Positions 40,391-52,500 of a stretch of 64,000 nucleotides of DNA are shown here, one piece after another (the stretch's first letter is position 1; the number at the start of each line of letters is the position of its first letter). The notes below the pieces were generated by a model that worked only from the letters and a program-made list of their open reading frames with translations, was not told the DNA's origin and did not search any database. Origin of the DNA: Phytopythium helicoides (Eukaryota > Oomycota > Peronosporomycetes > Pythiales > Pythiaceae); the NCBI GenBank assembly GCA_024867545.1, contig JANFNE010000040.1:248001-312000 (forward strand), read 5' to 3'. Both the position numbers and the translations under genes were made by a program.

Positions 40391-40400
40391 GCGAAAATGG
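40391..40400 (-). promoter_or_regulatory. Initiator-like element of the NAC alpha gene
   Basis: The minus strand reads CCATTTTCGC followed by AAAGG, an approximate Inr about 200 nt upstream of ATG 40195. Confidence 0.3.
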
Positions 40401-40560
40401 GAACCGATCGAGGAAGTCACGAAGATGAATGGACTGGATCACGATGCACATGGTAATGACCGCATTTTTTTTTTTTCCTGGAGTTTTCCCAAACTAATTT
40501 GCGGAAAACGAAATCCCAGTCGACAGTGCAGTTGAGGACTTTCCAGGTCGAGAGGAAAAG

Positions 40561-42465
40561 ATGGACAAGGTCAAGCTGTGGTGCGCGGTGTACGGGCAAG
40601 GGAGCGTCTTCTGTGTGAAGATCGCGCATGATGCGAGAATGAGCGCGCTGCAAGAGGTCATTGCGGGCGTCTTGAGTACCCAGCACAGCAGGGTCCCTCC
40701 AAGCTTGTTGAAGCTCTACTTGGCGCGGAAGAATGGTGAATGGCTCAAGGACGATGATCACGTGAAGACATTCTTGCAAGCTGGCATCAGCACCGAGTAT
40801 GAAGAGATGCGGCCTTTGTGGATGCTGAACGACAAGAGGTGTTTTGGGGAGGGCTTCCAGCCTGCAGACGAAGAGATTCACGTGCTAGTGCAACTCCCAA
40901 GATTGACGACTCATGGGCTGTCTCGGGATCTTCAACTCATTGTGGACGGTCAGCATATCCCGATCACGGATGGCGCATGCTTCAATCCTCCAACACTGGT
41001 CGCTTTTTGGCAAGCGTTGGCGAATGACCGAACAGCATTCGAAGCTGGCGCAGTGATCAAATTACCCGAAGGCACCTATTTACTTGGAGATGAAACTCTG
41101 GGTTCTCGGATCTACATTCGCCATTGCTACCCTGGTTTGTGGGAGCTTTGTCAGAACAAAATAAACGATATAGAGAAGAAGACATCGCATCTTGTGATCC
41201 TCGGCACCCCAGGCATTGGCAAGACGTATTTTGGATACGCGATCTTGCTTCTCCTTGCGCGTGCTGAAGCGACGGTGGTGTACGAGAGCGGAGCGTCGGG
41301 GGACCGCATCTTATTCTCTCGTTACACGGTGGTTAGAGGCTCACGCCAAGCCTTCGTTAGCATTCTTAACCAACCTACAACATATTACATCGTGGACGGT
41401 GTCAAACCTCGTTACGTCAAAGCGAAGACGATTCTTTTGACGTGGCCGAGGTACTCCGTCTGGCACCAGTTCTGCAAGACTACCTGCGGAGTGTGCTACA
41501 TGCCGGTGTGGTCGATCGAGGAGATCCTGGAGTGTCGTGAACTGATGTATTCAGACACACCAGAGGACGTCGTGAAGGAATGCTTTCGTCGATGGGGTGG
41601 AGTCGCACGCTATGTCTTGGGTTATGCAACATTCGAAGATCAGCAGCAGTTTCTTGACAAAGCGCTGGGCTGTGTAGATCTTGACCGGTTGGTGAAAGTC
41701 TGCTGTAGACTTGATGAAAATGAAGCGGCTCACCGCTTACTGCATTACTGTGTCAACGAGGAGTTTAAGGACGAGTACTTCGTCTTTGCATCGCAATACG
41801 TCCAGCAAGAAGTCTACAGCCGTCTGTACGCCCAGAATAAGCGGAAACTTTTTGAGTTCATAGCTAAGTCGGGTGACGTTGGCGCTTATGCTGTGCTTCG
41901 TGGTCTATTGTTTGAAGGGTATGTGCACTCAGTGCTGCCGCAAGGAGGAACGTTTCGAGTTCGCCGTCTGATTAACAACAACAAGGCAGGCGATGGCAAC
42001 GACGCTCTCATAGCCGGCGACGACGTCTCAACAATTTCTTTTCCGAGATCCAAGAAAATCGTTTTCAATTCTGACAGTGACGTACTCAGTGCTGCAAATT
42101 CAATTTACCTGCAGCCAGAGATGAAGAATTATGAATCGGTGGATGCAATTATGAAGCCAGACATCCTGTTCCAAGTGACTGGTGCTCGCAAGCACCCCTT
42201 CATACAAAAAGGCATCCACGATGTTTTGAAGCTACTTGGAGATCCTGAAGCACTCCAGCTGTACATCGTGCTTCCGCCGGACGGATTCGCCAATTTCCCA
42301 TACCTGGACTCCGAACGCACAAGGATGGCGATGCCAAGCTACATGGACGCGCTCAATATCCAGCTATTTGCAATGGAAGTCAAACCTGATTCAGAGGAGA
42401 AGAAGAAGACATGGGCGGGTAGCTCGGAGACTCCAAAACAGGGCTTAAAACGACGTCACGCTTAG
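40561..42465 (+). CDS. Crinkler (CRN) family protein with P-loop NTPase and nuclease-like C-terminus
   Basis: An intact 634-residue protein from ATG 40561, with no classical signal peptide, as usual for CRNs. The N-terminal ubiquitin-like header (MDKVKLWCAVYGQG) carries LKLYLARK at about residues 49-56, the Pythium-type form of the LxLFLAK motif. A DWL-like segment ends in HVLVQLP at about 107-113. Residues about 205-420 form a P-loop NTPase with Walker A GTPGIGKT (about 215-222) and a Walker B-like YYIVDG (about 275-280). The last third contains KPDILFQVTGARKHP (from about 532), resembling the restriction-endonuclease-like domain found with such NTPases in CRN-type proteins. The C-terminus is basic (GLKRRHA), possibly nuclear-targeting. 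Known CRNs are delivered into host cells and act in the nucleus; that is family knowledge, not shown here. It could also be an intracellular defence or conflict protein. Confidence 0.88.
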   Translation: MDKVKLWCAVYGQGSVFCVKIAHDARMSALQEVIAGVLSTQHSRVPPSLLKLYLARKNGEWLKDDDHVKTFLQAGISTEYEEMRPLWMLNDKRCFGEGFQPADEEIHVLVQLPRLTTHGLSRDLQLIVDGQHIPITDGACFNPPTLVAFWQALANDRTAFEAGAVIKLPEGTYLLGDETLGSRIYIRHCYPGLWELCQNKINDIEKKTSHLVILGTPGIGKTYFGYAILLLLARAEATVVYESGASGDRILFSRYTVVRGSRQAFVSILNQPTTYYIVDGVKPRYVKAKTILLTWPRYSVWHQFCKTTCGVCYMPVWSIEEILECRELMYSDTPEDVVKECFRRWGGVARYVLGYATFEDQQQFLDKALGCVDLDRLVKVCCRLDENEAAHRLLHYCVNEEFKDEYFVFASQYVQQEVYSRLYAQNKRKLFEFIAKSGDVGAYAVLRGLLFEGYVHSVLPQGGTFRVRRLINNNKAGDGNDALIAGDDVSTISFPRSKKIVFNSDSDVLSAANSIYLQPEMKNYESVDAIMKPDILFQVTGARKHPFIQKGIHDVLKLLGDPEALQLYIVLPPDGFANFPYLDSERTRMAMPSYMDALNIQLFAMEVKPDSEEKKKTWAGSSETPKQGLKRRHA

Positions 42466-44069
42466 CAAGTCAGCTTTCAGTGATGCACGCTGCGGTTCTT
42501 GTCGCTATTGCTCCAGCTGCTGATGACGCGTTGGGAAAGTATTGTTGGTGAAGGCGTTGCTGTTGACGGAGTAGCTGTATCTGCTGGAGTCGGTGTTCCT
42601 GAAGTCGTGCACAGGAGGAAGGGAGAAGAATGCGGCGGCCGATTGGTGGCGGTAACATTCAACCGGTTGGGGGCGAATGGCCTTCGAGTGCGCTACGAGA
42701 CTCACTGCTCGGAAACGGGAGCTTGGTTTATTCACGACCGTCAATTGGTCAAGAAAGGAGTACGTGTCGTGTGTGCTGCATTTCCAGTTCAATATGCGAG
42801 GGAGTGAGAAAAAAAGTAGTGCCATGCGGCACAGGTTTCGTTGATGTCGGCCAGGTGTTTGTTGGACTTTGTGGGCATCTGGCGGCTCGCCCTGCTGTAG
42901 TGCTCTTGATCACAGGATGATTATTGTTCGTCGCGTTGTCACTCCCCTCATAATCCATCGCCGCCGCCGTAGCTGCCGGCACGCCCATTGCGGCGCTCCG
43001 GTGGTCTGCGAGAGCGAGCTGAAGCAGCGGCGCTCAGTGTGTATGGTCGGTTCCGTGTCTTTGACTAGCGTTGGGAGCAGTCAGTCTACAGACGAATTTA
43101 TCATTGCTGGGTGCTCTGAAGCTCATCACATCAAGCGAGTGGCGAGCGCCTGAAAACAACTGCAGCGACACGCTCGCAATGCTCGGGACTTGCATACTAT
43201 TCGTTCTTCGGATCGACCTCATTCCTAAGCAAAAGCCACAGGTTGTGCCCAGAAAAGTCCTGCGCGCTCTGTGTGAGGCTTCTACTAGTGCACAAACTTG
43301 AGATACCTGCATTACGAGCAATCGGCGAGCGATGTCGCTGTTGTCGACGGTTCGATCAGTGCGTCACGTCGCCCGAAGACGAGCTTGAGGACGTGCGACT
43401 GCCGACCACCGTGGTTTTCACCCAGCTCCGATGACGTCGCCGCTCATCACATCCCCCGGTGCCGATGCTCACGTCGCGATTCGCATGAGCCCACAAAAAG
43501 CAGCGGATCTTCATGATCTCCCTGCACGTCAATCTCTGAAGCACGCATGATCACTACAGCCCCGCAACCGCATCACGACGGCCAAGTCGCTGGCAAGCTA
43601 TCGCTGCCAGGACGATTGGTGGCGGCCAGCAAAGAGAGCTTTTGATGTGAAGCATGCCACAGTGAAGGCGTATAACACGGCCGTGGTGGATGACCGTGGG
43701 ATGAAATGATCCCAAGGAGCTTCAAGGCCGCCGCGTCATCCCGCGCTGGTCGTCGACGTAATTGACCCCACCGACATCGAAAGGCTAGTCCGATCGAGAT
43801 GTGAGTCGCTGGTCCCACCATGCAGCAGTGTTTAGTCGATACAGTAGAACGAAGGCAGAGGCAGACCTGCTACACTGTAGCTGGCGTGCCGCGACCAGAT
43901 CGAGTGCGTTCACGACGATGGCAAAGTGCACGCATGCATGCAAGCATTGGGATGGCGATAATAATGGTTGGTTCATAATACACACGCCACGCACGACACG
44001 AACACGTACACCACCCTCGGTCTCCCCGAGGGCGTCCGACCACCCACCCGTCTAATGCTGCCCGCTCGT
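42466..44069. other. Intergenic region of about 1.6 kb, no gene seen
   Basis: Open frames on both strands are short, overlap each other and lack recognisable domains. The longest ATG frame is 42523-42807 (94 codons). I see no tandem repeat or terminal inverted repeats. Confidence 0.45.
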
Positions 44070-44804
44070 CTACTGCTGCTCTGCGGCGGCCTCGAGGCGC
44101 TGCTTGTCCTTCTCGGCGCGAAAGTGGGCGCCGCAGAGGTTGTGCGTGCGCTCGTAGGCGGGCTTGCTGCAGTGCGGCACGCTGCATCGCTTGCCGCCGC
44201 CGTGGGCCCAGCAGAATCCGTTCGAGACCGAGATGGTCTCGCAGTCGCTGAAGGCGCAGACCGTGCCGCCGCCGTGCGACCAGCACACGCCCTTGGACTT
44301 TGCGCGGTTGGCGCAGTCGGGCACCTTGCACTTGACCGACCCGCCGTGCTTCCAGCACCTGCGCGCGTGCTTGGCGCGGCTCTCGCAGCCCTCCACGCTG
44401 CAGAACTTGCTGCCCTTCTTGAGCTTCTTCTTGGCGGGCGGAGCAGCCGGCGGCTTGGCCGCGTCCTCAACCGCCGAGGCCGGTGCGGCGCGCTTCTTGG
44501 GCCTCGAGGGCCGGCGAGGCACATCCGGCTCGACCTCGGCCGAGAGGATGAACGACAGCGAGCCCTTGTGGCTGGGCGTGGAGCAGCTCGCCGGAGACGC
44601 CTCGCCGTCCACGCGGCATGGCGAGGTCTCGCCCACGGCCTCGCCAAGCTGCTTAGACCGCAGCGGAGGCAGCACGACCATGGGCAGCCACACTGGATGC
44701 CTGTGCTGGAAGTGGTCGTGGGCCTGCTGCTGGCCAAGTTGCAACTGGTTGGGCAGCAAATGGCCAGGAAGCAGCAGCGAGGACGGCACAGCGGGCGGGA
44801 GCAT
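44070..44804 (-). CDS. WRKY19-like zinc-finger protein (CxxxxC...CxxHGG repeats)
   Basis: The first ATG of the frame is 44804 (244 residues). The frame stays open to 44984 without an ATG and reads Pro-rich there, so an upstream exon is possible. A Pro/Gln/His-rich N-terminal part is followed by basic RPSRPKKRAAP and KKKLKKGSK stretches, possible nuclear signals. Four zinc-binding units follow at about residues 135-235: CSVEGC...CWKHGG, CKVPDC...CWSHGGG, CAFSDC...CWAHGGG and CSVPHC...CGAHF. These repeats are common in oomycete proteins labelled WRKY19-like. They resemble the Cys/His segments beside plant WRKY domains, but the WRKY domain itself is absent. A nucleic-acid-binding role is inferred. 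The C-terminus is charged. Confidence 0.75.
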   Translation of the reverse strand: MLPPAVPSSLLLPGHLLPNQLQLGQQQAHDHFQHRHPVWLPMVVLPPLRSKQLGEAVGETSPCRVDGEASPASCSTPSHKGSLSFILSAEVEPDVPRRPSRPKKRAAPASAVEDAAKPPAAPPAKKKLKKGSKFCSVEGCESRAKHARRCWKHGGSVKCKVPDCANRAKSKGVCWSHGGGTVCAFSDCETISVSNGFCWAHGGGKRCSVPHCSKPAYERTHNLCGAHFRAEKDKQRLEAAAEQQ

Positions 44805-44921
44805 TGGCTCGCGGTGGAACCGCGTGGAGGGCGGAGTGACGACGTCAACTGGTGGCAAATCGCGAAGTGAAGAGCTCCGCGGCGGGTGCAGCTTGCGCAG
44901 AGACGTCTGACCAACAAGCGC

Positions 44922-45042
44922 GTACCGTGCCAGAAAGCACCGAAACTGACAATAGGTGAGTAAAGTACCGTGGTATTTGAACACGGTACTGCCGTTATAT
45001 AGTCACATGATGACACTACAGTGCAGTTTTGGGTGTACCGTG
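44922..45042. promoter_or_regulatory. Cluster of four GTACCGTG 8-mers upstream of the zinc-finger gene
   Basis: Copies: GTACCGTG at 44922-44929, 44965-44972 and 45035-45042, and its reverse complement at 44982-44989. Four copies in 121 bp is far above chance for an 8-mer. The cluster lies 118-238 bp upstream of ATG 44804. The role as a transcription-factor site is inferred. Confidence 0.6.
44965..44989. repeat. Inverted repeat GTACCGTG - 9 nt - CACGGTAC
   Basis: Perfect 8-bp arms around the spacer GTATTTGAA, part of the GTACCGTG cluster. Such a dyad suits a dimeric DNA-binding protein. Confidence 0.65.
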
Positions 45043-46529
45043 GGAGCCGCTGACGCCGCGGCGTCGGCCAGCAGGGCATCTCGCTGGATCAGCCCGACGC
45101 ACGAGCACGCTCCCACTCACCTGCCAGCGCCTTTGGAGCTTGTATAGGCGCAGGGATAGGCCTCGGGCATATCAGAGCCGCACGCAGCATCGAAATGCTG
45201 TCGCGACGCCCGCTGCTTCGTGAGCGGGCTCCTCTCGAGCTTTGACACGCAAACGATGACAAGCAAAGTGTTGGTGGCTGCATTTCTCACCATGGTGTCG
45301 AGCTCGACTCCGTCAAGGCATCAAGCAGAGCAGAGCCGAGCAGACCACCACCACGTCTTCCTCCTCTTCCTTCGACGTTATTGCTACCGTACCTACGGTG
45401 GTTGAGAGGCGACTTCCTCCCCCGAAAGCTGGTGTCAGACGCGATGAGTGGTGACGGTGCACTGCGCGTCAGGTTCAACAAGTGCAGTGGCCGATGCGAC
45501 ACTCGGCGGGAGTGCCGGGCCTCCCGGCTCTCTCTACGCCCGCCGTGATTGCATTCCGGTCGTGGGGCCACTGGGCTTTGCTGAACCGCGTGGACGGGGA
45601 AATTTTGGCGTGGCATTACGACCTCGCGTTGGCTGGTCTCCTCGGTCTCTCCCCAAGTCTCAGCGTCAACAGCATGCGGCCCTCGTCATCGAGTGTGGAC
45701 TGCGACGGTCATCTGCTGAGGGATGCGCCGAGTTTGTCACTCCCGGTGAGGCAGCTGAAGGCTTGCTGGATGACAGTCAGCAGATGGCGGCGACACTCGA
45801 CGACGCTCTATAAATTGGCGAGTCAAAGCTCGCTTGACTCGTGTTCGTTCCGATCTGTCGCGGAGCTCGACTGGCAAGGCCCCCCACCACCAAGCAGAGA
45901 GCTCCATGCTCTCTATGTACTTCTCGCTCCCAGCCACCTTTCGTGCGTTCGTGCGCATTGTGAGTCAGTCGTGAAGGCAATTTAGGCACGGGCTCGATGC
46001 TTGCGATGCGTGGATCCTCTTTATCGCCCATCTGTGCTTCAGGAACGCCCGCCGGCGACGAACTCACGCTGGCGCACGACGAGTTGCCTAACGCCCCGGT
46101 GCAACCGTTGCGCACGCCCCACTTCCCGCAGGATTGCGGTGGGGCTTGCGGAGCTCCAGATGACTCGGTGAGGACCGGTGGTCCCTTTCTGAGCATATCA
46201 CATGTTCCCTATACAGGTCCAAGTTGAAGCTCTCGCCACCACAGATCTGGTCGAGGGCTCGCCATCCAACGCACGACGCCAACCTGGAGGGCAAAGCTCG
46301 CACGTCACGAGTGCCATGTCCTCTACTGGCGATACGATGCACGGGTGAGGTTGCAGCCCTCGCCTTCATAGCCACGCGACCCTGCAGCACGCCATCACAG
46401 ATTTGTTTGGGCACGTAGGTCATGGAATGCTCCACATTTCCGTTTACTGCTGCTCTCGCTGCAAGCAAAAAGCTTGTGGATCAACATGACTCCCTCTAAT
46501 CCTTCCATCTACTCCACATCAACAAATCA
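45043..46529. other. Intergenic region of about 1.5 kb
   Basis: No convincing gene. A 14-bp dyad ACCGTA-CC-TACGGT lies at 45386-45399 and resembles the GTACCGTG motif. Several overlapping frames on both strands (for example 45482-45985 + and 46088-46468 -) show no domain. The giant minus-strand gene ends at 46530 or continues through a possible 75-nt intron at 46459-46533. Confidence 0.45.
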
Positions 46530-49500
46530 CTACGTGTAGGCTGCGGTGCTCTCGCCCTGGCCGTTGGTTGCCACCACTCGAACCGAGTAGTCCCAGCCGG
46601 GGAATAGGTCGCTTATCGTGTGAGCACGCAAGTTGAACCTCTTGAGAGTCCACGCTTGGGCCTCGAAGGACGCTGGTAGTTGACATCCACCTCCTACGTA
46701 CGCAGCGTCTGTAGTGTCGATTGTGACGCTAGTGGTGATCGTCGCCCCACTTCCGGACGTTGAGACTGCTGTCGCCTTCATGACGCAGCGTCTCCGCAAA
46801 GTCGACGCGTCGTTCACGAGCACCTCCTCGACGATAAAGTACTCGTTCACAGCAAGACCTCCGACGCTAGCGAGCGACGTTGTGACGGTCAAAGTCGATC
46901 CTGCGAGCTTCTGGACGCACGAGGCACACAATACTGCTGCATTGGCACCCAGCAGCACGCGACCACGCTCTCCACTCACGACCGTCTCAACATTGGTCGC
47001 GTCCGGTGACAATGCGAGAGCGAGTGCTGGAATTGACAACGCATTGGTTCTCGCCGTGCTCTCACTAATCGTTTGCTTCCCAATCGCTTCTTCTAAAATG
47101 GCGTTGCATTCGTTGTTGGACCCGTCCACACGCCCACGGCCCAACCTGTCGTCCAGACCAGGTCCATACACGGAAGTTCGCGTAATGCTGACAGTTCCAC
47201 CGAGTGCCATGAAGGCATTTGCCCCGCAATTCGTTGTATCGCTCACCGCTGTCAGTAGCGGAATGCCCAATACATCTAGAGTCGTCGAAGTTGTTACACT
47301 GTTGACGAGCGTGACGGTGTACGTGTGGCCATAGTCCCATGCCGCGGAGTTGTCACCCATGACTGACACAGTTGCGCCGGCAAAAGCACCTCCGAGAGGA
47401 TGCAGCAGTGCCTCGACGTCCGCTCCGGTTGCTTGCCAGTCCAAGCATCCAACGTTGGTGCCACCCGCCTTGAGCATATATTTTCCCACGATGGATGCAG
47501 CCGTGCTCGCTCGAGACACCACAATTGCCTGCGTCTCGATCGTCTCTCCACATGAACTCGTGAACGAAGGATTGACGTCCCATTCAACTCGGTATGAAGA
47601 GATTCCGTTGGCGTCTCCGAGTGAAAGTGGGGTCTCCCACACAACTAACAGCGTTGAACGGCTCAAGCGTGTTCGAACGCTCAGGGATCGTGGCCGCGTT
47701 GGCACGCGCTGAGTTGGTAGGATACCCGCGAGTGGCTTGACATCTGAAAAGGCTCCAAAGCCCACGCTGTTGTACGCTGCAACGCGCGCATTGTACGTGT
47801 TTCCAGCTGACAAACCGGTGAGAACATAGGAGAATGCCATTCGACCCGGAACCATTTGCGTGCGGCCCTTAAATCGCTCTACGACGGTGATAGAGAGTGA
47901 GGCGTCAGAATTCAGGACTTGAAGAAGATTGACGTCGCCACCGAGGGATGTGAACGTAATATCTACAGGCGAAGGTGTAGTTGCTACGCAGAGTGTCGTC
48001 TGGGCCGGGTTACGGATGGACACGCGCACAGCAACACCACTGGTTCCCACTGCAAGCGCATTCAGCGCCGTTTGAAGTGCTGCAGCATTCGCATTTGACG
48101 CGATAACTCCTGTTGAAGCTCCAAGGAGACTCAACTGGAACCCTGCTGTCGATGGAGCCCCCGCGCAAGTCAGAGACTGAACTTCTTGCTGATTTCCAAC
48201 TGTCGCGCTTGGGCCAATGCCATTCGCAAGCTTCGGAGAACATTGAGCATTCCTTTGAGTCGTGGGGCAGATTAATAGGTTGTCGCCTGCAACATGGAGT
48301 TTGTGCGCTTCAAGTGTGTCCAAAGACGACAGACGTCGCTTGAACTGGTTGCCGCTGTACTTCTGTTGCGCAAATGTCACCAACCATGTGAATCCATTTG
48401 AGTCGAGTGCGCGATTTACCTTGATTCCCGTCTCAATTGTGCTTAGATTTCGCAGAGTTGCTTCCATTCCAACCGCAGAAATGTCATAAGGCAGCTCAGG
48501 AGTCCATTCCCCATCGAAACCAACTCGGAAAGTGCCCGATAGGAATATATTCGCACCCTTGGTGGGGCCGGAGACACTGATTGTATTCACGTCCTGCACC
48601 GCGTGGGGCGAGTCAAGATGATGCAAGGTTGCTGCCTGCTTCGCGCCACCATTGACGGTTGCACTCCACCACTCGATTCGGTATTCTGTAACCGGTTCAC
48701 CGCCATCATTCCAAGGATAATCCCACTGAACAAGCGCCTGTGACTGAGAAAGCATATCCATCCGCGGCCATAGCACAGGACTCGGCAGCTGTGTTGCGAG
48801 CTGGACATACGCTGGAACAGGCGCTGATGGCTCGCCGAACCCATTCGCATTGTGAGCTCTGACTCGTGCATATACAGAAACACCACCACGTCCTTGGAAG
48901 AGTGGAAGTGCGTTGAGCGTTACACGGTTGAACGGCGTAATGGTGACCTTCGGATCTTGAGGAGCCTGCAAATGAATTCCATTCGCAGCCAGTCGCGGAA
49001 AACGGCTGCTGGCTGTGCCTCCAACGTTGACAAAAGTCACTTTCCAGTCATACCCGTGCTTCGCCACCTTTCGAGTGACGTCAACATTTGATACACTGGA
49101 AAGAGCCTCGAGCGCGGCCTTGACATCTTCATCAGTTGCATCAAAGGGTATTGGTTGAGTTGTCGGTGCCGCGTACATGGCGATAGTCGCAACTTGGGGT
49201 TTCTCAACTGCACTTGGCGGTGTCGGCACAGTCGCGGTCGCTGTACCAGTGAATGGGCTGCATCCATTGGACCCGACATCTCGCACTTGCATTGCCGGCA
49301 ACGCACCACGGACGTTTGAGCCAATAAATTCCACCGTGTACACTATTGTGGTCGGGTTGAGCGCGAGCGTTCGACTCACGCGAACGTCATCTATGCCTTG
49401 GAGCGACTCGAGCTCACTCTCCAAAGCTGCAATGTCTTGAGAAGCGGCAGCAGCAGTCGTTCCCGAAGACCACAAAATGCAACCGATATCATCATTGAGA

Positions 49501-52500
49501 TTGGCACCTCCATTCCCGCCCCGAAGTGTCGTGGCAGTGATCTCATCGCCAAATTGGATTCGGAAGCCACCCACACCATGATTCAAATCACCAATCGGCG
49601 TGTAGATTTTAATCCGTTGAATTTCTCGGGTTGCAAACTGGAGCGAATCGCGCGTGAGGCTGACTGGCACAGTGTAGTCATCAATACCGCCGAGCTGTAA
49701 ACTAGTCGTAGCTGAAGCCCTTGAGCAATCACATGTTGGAGTCGCGTCACATTTACCGCGCACCCGGAAAGTCTGGCCGATGCGAACACTGTCAGGACCT
49801 TCAGTATCTTCAGGGTCATCATCGTTGTAGCTACCAAATCTAATGTAGTCACCGCACTCAATCGTCAAAGAACTAACAAGAGACACTTGGCTACTTGTTG
49901 CACCGAACGTCGTCAGATCAAACGCTGAGCCAACAGCGGTGTCCCGTTTGAAAACTGGAAGTGGGTCGGTCAAGGCCCCAAGACTGCTAACAAATGTCGC
50001 CATGGAGGAAGTATTCATGAAACTCCACGGATCAGAAGCGGAGCACAGCGGAAGAGCTGCTGGTCCCCAGATAATAAGGATGTCGAGCCCAGCAACGTTT
50101 GCAATAGCGCCTACCACGCAAGCAGACAGAGAAAGTGTCAAGTGAGTTGCATCAGCCGCTGTGACAGTTGCCTGGCACGTTGAGGTACTTCCGATTGCAA
50201 TCTGAGTGCCCACGACCACAAGATTGAGTTGAGCCGCTGAAATTGCTGTTGTTGTGAGTATCTTGGTCGTGTCATCGTAGGAAACTGTAAGCACGCCTGG
50301 AAGCGTATATGATGCACCAGTGTCGAGACACACACGCGCCTTGCTGTTGCGAACACGAATATACTCGCCGCGAGAGAATGAGCCACTCAAAGAAGCACTT
50401 CCAAAGCCTACAGTTGAATCAGGCGGACTCGGAAGAGGAAGTTGGTCGCCTGCAATGACGACGCAGACACGTAGACTGCCACCTGCCGCGTAAACTTGCC
50501 TCTAAACCCAGTAGTTCCAGTCGCCGCCAAAGTGAATGTACTTCCAGCTGTGAATGGACCAGTGTGCGCTGATGTGGTGACACGTTGGTACGCCGTACTG
50601 GGAGCCACATTTACTAGCTGGAGTTGGCTACTACTATAATTGAATGAAGTATCGTACTCCACGCGATATCCATCAACGCGGAGACCACCAGATGAGGCCA
50701 CCTGATCGTATGCTATCTCTAGCTTCGTTCGGATAGCACGCGCGTTTCTCACGTTGTTGAGTGGGAAAGGTGCTCTTGTGGGCGCCAGACCATTCGTTCC
50801 TCCGTTGCTCGTCGTGGCCATAGTAAAGATGCCCGTGCCTCGCTCATTCGTCGCAGCCTACGCGAGCAAAATACGGTACTCCAGTGTTTAATCCAGTGAT
50901 GTTGTAAGTGAAGACGCCACTTTGCGATGCCCCAGTATTGTCCGCTGACACGATTGCTCGTCCAAATGCTGCAGGTACTTGACCCACATCATAGACGGAA
51001 GAAGCAGCATCTAGAACACCAGTTCCAGCGAGGGAAATGTCGTTAACAATAAGTGTCGGAAAGTCTGCAGCTAGCTCTGGGGCTGGCACTTGGGAGGTGA
51101 AAGTGATAAACCACTTATAGTTGTTGTCACTAGCTGTACCAAATTGAACCCTCTCCACATGAACAATTCCAATGCATGGAAGCAGCTCTAGGGCCTCCTT
51201 CATAGCTGAAGGAGTGCAGTCAAACGCAAGGTCGGTTGTCCGCCACGGGGTCTGCAATGTAATACCAGTCTTGGTATTTCCCAGGTATGGAGTTGGAGTC
51301 TGCCCCAGCGTTGAAGCTGTCGTAGCTCCAACATTTGTTGCACTCGCTAGCGGTAACTTTGTTGGGGTAAAATCCCCCGTAACCGCAACAAGATACTCCA
51401 TTCCGTCAATGACGATAAGATCTCCGCGAGCTACTAATCCAGTCATATCTGCGGACGTCGTGATGAATGTTTGGCCCTGAACGACGCTGATTGTTCCAGG
51501 TAGTGTGCGATACATATATCGCGATGCCGCTCCCCCGCCAAATGCAAGACTGAAGCTTCCACCGGTAATCGTCCCTGAGGTTTGCACTAGCTGTATAACT
51601 GGCAATCCAAAAAATGGATCGGTCTGCGCCTTCTGATACCACTCCACCTGATAGCTTGAAACTGACAATAAGCCCATCATTCCGAGTTCAGCTGGAGCTC
51701 GCCACGTGACAGCCAGAGTTGTTCCAGTTACATCAGCGACATTCGATATCATGACATTTTGTGGCTGACCTGGCTTCTGGCGTGGCATTTCTCTCTGAGG
51801 AAAAGTCAAAGCGGGGAGTCCTGCTCCAACTTGCCCGTTCACGGCGTACACACGTGCATAACACCATTGTCCTGTGACAAGCCCATCGATACGATATTTA
51901 CCACCACTGGCACCGCTGAGCAGCACCTGTCCAAGAGCATCGCCATTTGAGCCACTGTCAAATTCTGGAGACGGGTCCCATTCAATGATGTAGCCGGTCA
52001 CAAGTGTGCCGCCAGCGAAGGTCGGTGGGCCGTACGCAACAACAAGAGCAGTCGGCCCTGCAAGCGTCAGCACTGGTGCGCTCATGACTGAAAACATGGA
52101 TGTGGGAAGTGAGGGTACTTCGTATGGTACCGTTGCGGACACTGGTGCAGTCACTCTTCGAAAGCCGTATCCAAGCGGATTGAAAGCTGAGACCCGCGCG
52201 TAGTAGGTTGCACCTGGGGTCAGCCCGGTAATCAAGTACTCGTACGCGGCAGTATTGTAGTAGCTGTCGGTTATGAGAGAAGCTGTAGTCGCGTCGACAA
52301 TACCGCATGTTGTCGGTCCCGTAGTAAACACCGCTGTTCCTCCATTTGGTACCAGATGAGGACATAAGTTGCTGCCCAATAAACTTCCAGTCACTCCTCC
52401 GTCAGCAGCCAACGAAGAAACGCGGACAGTAGCGAGGCCATTCTGAGCTGTCAATCGACTTTGCAGCAGTGTGAGATCTGGCAGCGGACCAAGCTCAGTT

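Noticed and set aside
42523..42807. 94-codon plus-strand frame after the Crinkler gene
   Set aside because: It overlaps an equally long antisense frame, has no domain or promoter, and a biased valine-rich start typical of chance frames.
45482..46468. Several 100-170-codon frames between the zinc-finger gene and the giant gene
   Set aside because: Overlapping on both strands with no domain or coding signature.
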